Made by a program: the position numbers and the translations under genes. Positions 58,623 through 64,000 of a stretch of 64,000 nt of DNA are shown piece by piece. This DNA is from Alphaproteobacteria bacterium (lineage in GTDB: Bacteria > Pseudomonadota > Alphaproteobacteria > TMED109): positions 1 to 64,000 of the forward strand of contig JAJDZX010000113.1 of NCBI GenBank assembly GCA_022824395.1, read 5' to 3'. The notes beneath the pieces were generated by a model. It was not told the DNA's origin. It was given only the letters and a program-made list of their open reading frames with translations, and made no database searches. Positions within the stretch are counted from its first letter, which is position 1. Every line of letters begins with the position of its first letter.

Positions 58623-60443
58623 ATGGCAGAATGCCCCGTGCACAAACAGTCGGGAGGCCACAGTTTCGTGATCATCCGCGTTGTCGCTGCCATCGGCGCC
58701 ACGATGGTCCTGGGAACGGGCGGGCCTGCGGGCGCGACGGAGGATCGCCTGCTGCCGGCGTCGCCGTACGGCGCTTATCTCGCGGCCCAGCAGGCAGCGA
58801 AGTCCGGGGACTATGCAACCGCTTCCGCCTACTTCCATGCGCTGATCCGGAGCGACCAAAAGGCCGCAGTGGTCGCCGATGCCGTCAAGACCTTCGTCGC
58901 CAATGGCGAGGTCGGTACGGCCATTCAGCTTGTTCGAGACCTGATCCCGGCCGGAACCCGCATCTGGGGATTGGCGATTTTCCTGCAGCTGGCCGACGCG
59001 ATCCTCCGGGACGATCTGGCCGCGGCGGAATCGCTGCTGGACCAGATGGGCGCCGTGGGCGGCCTCGACGGATACTTGGTCCCGGTGCTGCGGGCCTGGA
59101 CCACCGGGGCCCAGGAGCCGCCGGACGCGGCCTTCCAGCAGATCGATCGCATGGTCGAGCGCGGCGTGCTCGTCTCGTTCTTCAATTACCACGCAGGCCG
59201 CATTCTCGATCACCGTGGCGAGCATGAAGCCGCCGGCCGGCGCTACCGCGCTGCAATCCGGGAAGAAGCCGTGCCGGACCGGACGGCGCTCGCGGCGCTG
59301 GCCCACTTCATGGCGACCGGACAGATCGATGACTCCCTTCAGGTACGGGCCCGGCTGGAACGGCGCCGGCCCCTGAGCGGCACGGTACTGGCGCTCCGGG
59401 AAGGGGTGGAACTCCGGCTTCCGAGCGGCCTGGTCACCTTTGCCGGCGCGCCGGCATCGGGTGCTCAGGGCGTACCCCCCGCCTCCCGGCCGGCTGAGCG
59501 CCTGAGTCGTGAAGCCGTGGCCTTTGGCGTCGCCGAAACGTTCTTTGACGGTGCCCGCTTTCTGTTCTCTCAACAGTTCTACCCAGGCGCCCTTGCGTAC
59601 GTGCAGATCGCGCTGTTCCTGCAGCCGGACTTCTTCACGGCGCGTCTTCTCGCCGGGCAGGTTCAGGAGAAATTGGCCGCGAACCAGGCGGCGCTCGCGT
59701 CCTACCGGAGCATTCCCTCGGATGTTCCCGAATCGTGGGATGCTGGCCTGGCACTGGGCGCATTGCTCGGCCGCCTCGAACGGATCGACGAGGCGCGTGA
59801 CGAGTTCCGCCAATTGGGCGACCGCTTTCCCGGTCGGGTGGGAGCTCTCAGCGCACTGGGTCAGTTGCTGGCCACCGCAAAGCGGTACGATGAGTCCGTC
59901 GCGGTCTATTCCGAGGCGCTCGGCCGCCTGGACCGGCTTGAAACCCACCACTGGCCCCTGCTCTACGGTCGCGGCGCAGCCCTCGAGCGGTCCGGCCAAT
60001 GGGAGCAGGCGGAGGACGACCTGCAACGGGCGCTGCAGCTGTCGCCGGACCAGCCCTTCATCCTGAACTACCTGGCGTACTCGTGGATCGAGCAGGGGCA
60101 GCGGCTGGAAGAGGCCCGCGCGATGGCGGCCCTGGCGGTCGAGCTCCGTCCCGACAACGGGTTCATCATCGACAGTCTCGGGTGGGCACATTACCGGTTG
60201 GGCGACTACAAGACCGCTGTCGAGACGCTGGAACGCGCCATGGCGGCCCAGCCCGGCGACCCCGTGATTACCAGCCATTACGGGGATGCACTGTGGCGTA
60301 CCGGGCGCAAACCGGAAGCCCGCATGCAATGGCGCAACGCCCTGCGGGCGGATCCCGACCCGGAACTTGCGGCCGAGATCGAACGGAAGCTTGAATACGG
60401 GTTCGACGAGGCCCCGCCAGCCGGCAAGGAGCACGAGATCTGA
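58623..60443 (+). CDS. Exported tetratricopeptide repeat protein
   Basis: A 606-residue protein with an N-terminal hydrophobic segment (about 15-38) ending in Ala-rich residues before ATEDRLL, probably a signal peptide. Most of the rest consists of helical repeats; recognisable TPR units occur in the last third, for example GRGAALERSGQWEQAEDDL, DSLGWAHYRLGDYKTAVETL and HYGDALWRTGRKPEA. Such proteins form periplasmic or outer-membrane scaffolds; no specific partner is evident. The gene ends in a four-base overlap with the ispE start and carries the ispE Shine-Dalgarno sequence in its last codons. Confidence 0.85.
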   Translation: MAECPVHKQSGGHSFVIIRVVAAIGATMVLGTGGPAGATEDRLLPASPYGAYLAAQQAAKSGDYATASAYFHALIRSDQKAAVVADAVKTFVANGEVGTAIQLVRDLIPAGTRIWGLAIFLQLADAILRDDLAAAESLLDQMGAVGGLDGYLVPVLRAWTTGAQEPPDAAFQQIDRMVERGVLVSFFNYHAGRILDHRGEHEAAGRRYRAAIREEAVPDRTALAALAHFMATGQIDDSLQVRARLERRRPLSGTVLALREGVELRLPSGLVTFAGAPASGAQGVPPASRPAERLSREAVAFGVAETFFDGARFLFSQQFYPGALAYVQIALFLQPDFFTARLLAGQVQEKLAANQAALASYRSIPSDVPESWDAGLALGALLGRLERIDEARDEFRQLGDRFPGRVGALSALGQLLATAKRYDESVAVYSEALGRLDRLETHHWPLLYGRGAALERSGQWEQAEDDLQRALQLSPDQPFILNYLAYSWIEQGQRLEEARAMAALAVELRPDNGFIIDSLGWAHYRLGDYKTAVETLERAMAAQPGDPVITSHYGDALWRTGRKPEARMQWRNALRADPDPELAAEIERKLEYGFDEAPPAGKEHEI

Positions 60444-61372
60444 TCGCTCCGCGCCCCGTTTCCGAAATCGAGTGTGCCCCGGCCAAGATCAACCTCCATC
60501 TTCACGTGCTCGGACGGACCGCATCCGGGCTGCATCGGATCGATTCGGCGCTGGCCTTCGTGAACCTCTGCGATGTCGTGCGGGCCACGCCCGCCCGCAG
60601 CCTGTCGCTGACCGTCTCGGGTCCGCTGGCCGGTGCGGTGCGTTCCCTGGGCCCAGCCAACTACGTGTTGCGGGCGGCGTCGGAACTGCGGGAACGCGCC
60701 GGCGTCACCGCCGGCGCGGCCCTGCATCTGGAGAAACACATTCCGCCTGGGGCGGGGCTGGCTGGCGGTACCGCCGACGGCGCCGCGGCCTTGCGGGCGC
60801 TGGGCCGGCTCTGGGGGATCAGCCCCCGGGCTGCGCCGATGCGGACCGCAGCCTCGGCGCTTGGCGCGGATGGGCCCGCGTGCCTGGAATCGCGATCCTG
60901 CTGGGCCGGCGGGTTCGGCGCTGACCTGACGCCGATGCCTGCGCCAGCGGGGCATGTGGTCCTCGTCTGGCCCGCGATCGAATTGGCGACGGCGCGCGTC
61001 TATGCCGGCTGGCGCGGGCCGGGTTCCCGCCCGGCGCCCAGGCGCGGCGCGTCGGTGCAGCAACACGTCGCCCGCACGACGAACGATCTAGAGCGCCCGG
61101 CCGCGGAGCTGGCGCCGGTGGTCCGCAGTGTTCTGCAGACCTTGGCCGCGGTGCCCGGCGCCCGGGCAGTGCGGATGACGGGCAGCGGAACCGCGGTGTT
61201 CGCAGCCTTCGCTCGCCAACGCGATGCCGAAGCGGCAGTTCGGCTGCTTCGCCGACGGCGACCCCGGTGGTGGGTCCGTGCGACTTCGTTCCTGCCGGCG
61301 GCGGGGGTCGCGGGCGCGATCAGGTGCGGAGGAGGCAAATCCGGGTCGCGCCGTACGTGCGTTCGTCGATGA
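60440..61372 (+). CDS. ispE: 4-diphosphocytidyl-2-C-methyl-D-erythritol kinase, apparent CTG start
   Basis: A GHMP kinase of the MEP isoprenoid pathway, 310 residues from the proposed start. The conserved N-terminal CAPAKINLHLHVLGR, the ATP loop GAGLAGGTADG (from 104) and TGSGTAVFA are present. The first ATG/GTG/TTG in frame is GTG at 60506, inside the conserved PAKINLHLHV motif, so it would remove essential residues. CTG at 60440 lies eight bases after a perfect AAGGAG (60426-60431) and overlaps the upstream TGA as CTGA, like the ATGA junctions elsewhere here. I therefore take CTG as the start. The 3' end overlaps rsmD by 53 bp. Confidence 0.88.
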   Translation: MIAPRPVSEIECAPAKINLHLHVLGRTASGLHRIDSALAFVNLCDVVRATPARSLSLTVSGPLAGAVRSLGPANYVLRAASELRERAGVTAGAALHLEKHIPPGAGLAGGTADGAAALRALGRLWGISPRAAPMRTAASALGADGPACLESRSCWAGGFGADLTPMPAPAGHVVLVWPAIELATARVYAGWRGPGSRPAPRRGASVQQHVARTTNDLERPAAELAPVVRSVLQTLAAVPGARAVRMTGSGTAVFAAFARQRDAEAAVRLLRRRRPRWWVRATSFLPAAGVAGAIRCGGGKSGSRRTCVRR

Positions 61373-61880
61373 GGCTAAAGCCGTCGGGAATCGTAAAGGC
61401 CTCGCGACGGCCGAGTTCTACGGCAGCGACCCCGGCCCCGGCCACCCATCCCGCCGCACGTGCCGCATCCAGAGCAGAACCTGCAAGCCCTTCCCCATAG
61501 GGAGCGTCCACGAACACGAAATCGGCGGCGAACCCCGAGGTCGGCAGGCGTAGCGAGTCGGCGCGCAGGATCCGGGCTCGATGCTGCTCGCCCAGCGCCG
61601 CGACGTTCCGGGCCAGTGCTGCGGCCGCGGCCGGATCCCGCTCGACGAACGTGGCCGCCGCCGCGCCTCGCGACAGCGCCTCCAGCCCGAGCGCTCCAGT
61701 ACCTGCAAACAGGTCGAGGACCGAGGCGCCGGAGAGTATTTGATCCACGCGTGGCGAATACTCGAGCAAGTCGAACAGGGACTTGCGGACCCGCGCCTGG
61801 GTGGGCCGCACGTGCGCGCCGGGCGGCACTTCGAGACGCCGTCCGCGGTGGCGGCCGGCAAGCACCGTGAGCCCGCTCAC
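61320..61880 (-). CDS. rsmD: 16S rRNA (guanine966-N2)-methyltransferase
   Basis: A 186-residue RsmD methyltransferase: it opens with LAGRHRGRRLEVPPG, then RPTQARVRKSLFDLL, SAM motif I VLDLFAGTGALGLEALSRGA and the FVDAPYG motif, where the usual DPPY has become DAPY. Methylates G966 of 16S rRNA in the assembling small subunit. It follows rluB with a four-base overlap and its 3' end overlaps the convergent ispE. Confidence 0.93.
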   Translation of the reverse strand: MSGLTVLAGRHRGRRLEVPPGAHVRPTQARVRKSLFDLLEYSPRVDQILSGASVLDLFAGTGALGLEALSRGAAAATFVERDPAAAAALARNVAALGEQHRARILRADSLRLPTSGFAADFVFVDAPYGEGLAGSALDAARAAGWVAGAGVAAVELGRREAFTIPDGFSLIDERTYGATRICLLRT

Positions 61881-62596
61881 AGCGCCTTGCCGAAGTGCTT
61901 GCGCAACGTTGCCGGCGGCACTTCAGCAAGGTCGCCGCGCGGCAGCGATCCGAGGTGGACCGGTCCGTAGGCCGTCCGGATCAGGCGGTTGACCTGCAGC
62001 CCGACGTGCTCCAGCACGCGCCGAACCTCGCGGTTCTTGCCCTCGCGCACGGTCACTTCCAGCCACCCGTTGGTCTTGCCGACACGCGTCACCTTGACCA
62101 CGACCGGTCCATACAGCACGCCGAGGATGCGCGTGCCGCTGGCCAGCGTCGCCAGGCGCGCCGGATCAATGCGGCCGTGCACGCGAACCCGATAGTGCCG
62201 CGGAAGGCCGGTCCGCGGCAACTCGAGCCATCGTTTCAGGGAGCCGTCGGTGGTCAGGAGCAGGAGGCCTTCCGAGGCGATGTCGAGGCGACCGACGGGA
62301 TGGAGATACGGGAGATGGCCCGGCAAGAGATCAAACACTGTCGGCCGGTTCGCCGGGTCGGCGCGTGCCGTCACCACCCCGGGTGGCTTGTGCAGCCGGA
62401 ACAGACGGGCCGGGCCCGGGACGGGCAGGAGGTCGCCGTCCACCGTCACCCGGTCTCCCGTGGCCACGGTGCGGCCTGGCTGCGTTACGCGTTCCCCGTT
62501 GACGTGGACGCGACCGGCTGCGACCCAGGCCTCGGCCATGCGACGGGAACAGAGCCCCGACCGCGCGATACGTCGTCCGATGCGCTCCCCGGTCAA
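61877..62596 (-). CDS. rluB: RluB-type 23S rRNA pseudouridine synthase
   Basis: A 239-residue RsuA/RluB-family enzyme: S4 RNA-binding domain (about 1-50, GERIGRRIARSGLCSRRMAE) and catalytic domain with Asp105 in VGRLDIASEGLLLLTTDG and EGKNREVRRVLEHVGL. The family modifies U2605 of 23S rRNA (RluB), though RluE/RsuA specificity cannot be fully excluded. Coupled to rsmD and to the amidotransferase gene by four-base overlaps. Confidence 0.9.
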   Translation of the reverse strand: MTGERIGRRIARSGLCSRRMAEAWVAAGRVHVNGERVTQPGRTVATGDRVTVDGDLLPVPGPARLFRLHKPPGVVTARADPANRPTVFDLLPGHLPYLHPVGRLDIASEGLLLLTTDGSLKRWLELPRTGLPRHYRVRVHGRIDPARLATLASGTRILGVLYGPVVVKVTRVGKTNGWLEVTVREGKNREVRRVLEHVGLQVNRLIRTAYGPVHLGSLPRGDLAEVPPATLRKHFGKAL

Positions 62597-63315
62597 GGGC
62601 GCCCGGCCGCCGCCACGAAGGCTCGGCCCAGACGGCGATCACCTTCCTGCAAGGTGAATTCGGGGTGCCACTGCACCCCGATGCAGAAGCGGTAACCCGG
62701 ATGTTCGATCCCCTCGATCACCCCGTCGGGCGCCACGGCGTTGACCATGACGCCGGTACCCAGGTCGTCGACGGCCTGATGATGTGCGCTGTTCACCTCC
62801 AGCCGAGCAGATCCCACGATGGTCGCCAGCCGGGTGCCGTGCACGAGGTCGACCGCGTGGCCAGGCTCGTCGCGCGGATTGGGCTGCTCGTGTTCCAGCG
62901 CCGCGGCCACCGCGCTCGGAATGTGCTGCAGCAGGGTGCCGCCCAGCACGACGTTGAGCAGTTGCTCACCCCCGCAGATTCCTAGGACCGGAAGATCCTG
63001 CGCGAGGGCCTGGCGCGTGATCGCGGCCTCAAATGCCGTCCGGCGGTCCTTCGTTGTCACGCTCGCATGGCGTTGGCGCGCGCCGAACAACGCCGGATCC
63101 ACGTCGAAGGCGCCGCCAGTCACGACCAGCCCATCCAGATGCCGCATCAGGTCCGCGACGAGGTCTGGCTCGTGCGGGAGTGCGACCGGGACGGCCCCGG
63201 ACGCGGTCATCCAGTCCACGTAGTTCTGTCGCAGCGCGTACCACGGGAATTTCGAGTACGTCTCGGCCGTTTCGTGGTCGAGGGTCAGGCCAATGAGCGG
63301 TCGGTCGGTCGGCAC
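62593..63315 (-). CDS. Class I glutamine amidotransferase-like hydrolase (peptidase C26, gamma-Glu-GABA hydrolase type)
   Basis: A 240-residue protein with the nucleophile Cys114 in GICGGEQLLN and the His-x-Glu pair in VQWHPEF, and LDGLVVTGGAFDVDPALFG near residue 60. These features place it with PuuD-like gamma-glutamyl-gamma-aminobutyrate hydrolases. A role in polyamine catabolism is possible, but no other puu gene is nearby. It is the first gene of a three-gene operon with rluB and rsmD. Confidence 0.88.
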   Translation of the reverse strand: MPTDRPLIGLTLDHETAETYSKFPWYALRQNYVDWMTASGAVPVALPHEPDLVADLMRHLDGLVVTGGAFDVDPALFGARQRHASVTTKDRRTAFEAAITRQALAQDLPVLGICGGEQLLNVVLGGTLLQHIPSAVAAALEHEQPNPRDEPGHAVDLVHGTRLATIVGSARLEVNSAHHQAVDDLGTGVMVNAVAPDGVIEGIEHPGYRFCIGVQWHPEFTLQEGDRRLGRAFVAAAGRP

Positions 63316-63589
63316 CGGGTGGATCTCCGCGCTGCGGAACGTCGCCGTCAGCGCAATGGCCGAGCGGGTTCGCTACTGAGTGACAGCCGGCACCGGCAGC
63401 ATGATCGAGACGGTCTCGGAGGTAAAGCCGTCCAGGCCCGGAGGTCCCGAAACGGGGGCAGGATCGCCCGGTCACGTTCGGGGTTGCCTCGTATGTTACC
63501 TTATATCTGGATATCTGGCGCTCGGAATGTCTGGCGCTCGGAGGCGCCACGAGTATCTTCGGTAGGCCTGCCGACGGAGAGAGCAAGCG
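63316..63589. repeat. Intergenic region with a 13-bp tandem direct repeat
   Basis: This 274-bp gap lies between divergent genes. TCTGGCGCTCGGA occurs twice in direct orientation at 63514-63526 and 63530-63542, with a 16-bp period, preceded by a TATATCTGGATATCTGG near-repeat. The position 50-75 bp before the next start codon suggests an operator, but the sequence matches no site I know. Confidence 0.4.
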
Positions 63590-63793
63590 ATGCCGCTCAC
63601 CAAGAACAATCCTGCGGTCCGGGCTGAAGCCAGCCGCAACCGCCGCGAGAAGACGCATGACGGGAAGCCCGTCAAACCGGTTCTCTACGTCGGCAAGTGG
63701 GTCGGGCACGGTCGCTACGTGGCCGCCCAGGACGAGGCTGGGACTCTGATCCGCGATTCCAACGGTCGGCCCGTTCCGTTTGCTTCGCTCTAG
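63590..63793 (+). CDS. Conserved small protein of unknown function
   Basis: A 67-residue basic protein without Cys, signal peptide or membrane segment. Its core, KPVLYVGKWVGHGRYVAAQDE, looks like a compact beta structure, and the NRREKTHDGKPVKP segment before it is strongly basic. I recognise the pattern of short alphaproteobacterial hypothetical proteins, but no function. It precedes the uracil-DNA glycosylase gene by 13 bp and is likely co-transcribed with it. A GGAGA-type purine stretch lies before the ATG. Confidence 0.7.
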   Translation: MPLTKNNPAVRAEASRNRREKTHDGKPVKPVLYVGKWVGHGRYVAAQDEAGTLIRDSNGRPVPFASL

Positions 63794-63806
63794 CCCGCAG
63801 ATCCGG

Positions 63807-64000
63807 ATGTCGACCGGCGACCGTGCGGCGGCGGCGCTGCTGAGTTGGTACGTGGACATGGGCGCGGACGAGGCGTTGGCCGCGGCCCCGCTCAATCGGT
63901 TTCAGGGCGGCTCGCCGCCACCTGAACCGGCCGGAGACGACGGTGGCCCGGCAGTGTCAGCGGCGACACTGGACGAACTCCGCTCGGCGGTCGAGAACTT
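63807..64000 (+). CDS. Start of a family 4-type uracil-DNA glycosylase (cut by window end)
   Basis: The first 64 codons are visible: AALLSWYVDMGADEALAAAP and LNRFQGG, then a Pro/Gly-rich linker and TLDELRSAVENF at the edge. This arrangement (a short helical N-terminus, variable linker, then LDELRxAxxxF) is how alphaproteobacterial family 4 uracil-DNA glycosylases begin before their Fe-S catalytic domain. The catalytic domain lies outside the window, so the assignment depends on the N-terminus alone. Confidence 0.65.
   Translation, partial: MSTGDRAAAALLSWYVDMGADEALAAAPLNRFQGGSPPPEPAGDDGGPAVSAATLDELRSAVEN

Noticed and set aside
58605-60434. A 609-codon minus-strand frame opposite the TPR protein gene
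   Set aside because: The plus-strand frame has a signal peptide and TPR motifs; the antisense frame is Arg/Gly-rich without domains.

Overview
The window is a gene-dense, GC-rich bacterial chromosome segment that reads as an alphaproteobacterium, most plausibly Rhodospirillales-like. The grounds are gene content and order: the ppsR-aroE-coaE-dnaQ-Tim44-mltA run, the atpI-B-E-b'-b cluster, a Zn-free L31 protein, DUF1178/DUF1192/DUF3422 proteins, a miaB-phoH-ybeY-corC operon, and two exact alphaproteobacterial parS sites. Almost all of it is housekeeping DNA. I saw no tRNA, rRNA, insertion sequence, prophage or CRISPR array. Most genes sit in tight operons with 1-8 bp start/stop overlaps.

Layout. 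1-15.2 kb: the tail of a LexA-type winged-helix protein, a broken alpha/beta-hydrolase, prolyl aminopeptidase, rpmE, a thioesterase-hydrolase-metY operon, quinone reductase, DsbA-like and M48 peptidase genes, methylmalonyl-CoA mutase with its GTPase chaperone MeaB (here carrying an added membrane helix), DUF1178, a methyltransferase, grxC-nitrilase and a gamma-glutamyltransferase. 15.2-20.3 kb: the methionine/folate operon metF-metH behind a good promoter and a structured leader that looks like an RNA switch. 20.4-24.9 kb: ATP synthase F0 genes, then hslVU. 25-28 kb: three conserved but poorly characterised genes.

28-46 kb is the origin-proximal region. parS sites flank mnmG. A Gfo/Idh dehydrogenase, an enolase-superfamily dehydratase, a MaoC hydratase and a complete LIV-type ABC transporter (livK-H-M-G-F) lie between mnmG and mnmE. 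A ferredoxin, a DUF255 protein, a dienelactone hydrolase, a second quinone reductase and rho follow. The 687 bp gap between rho and ppsR is AT-rich for this genome, carries DnaA-box-like 9-mers and has the right neighbours, so I propose it as oriC.

46-64 kb: ppsR-aroE-coaE-dnaQ, Tim44-mltA, then on the minus strand a seven-gene fur-olsB-olsA-miaB-phoH-ybeY-corC operon (iron regulation, ornithine lipids, tRNA and rRNA maturation), nfu-tsaB, a large TPR protein, ispE (apparently starting at CTG), rsmD, rluB, a class I amidotransferase, a small conserved protein and the start of a family 4 type uracil-DNA glycosylase cut by the window edge.
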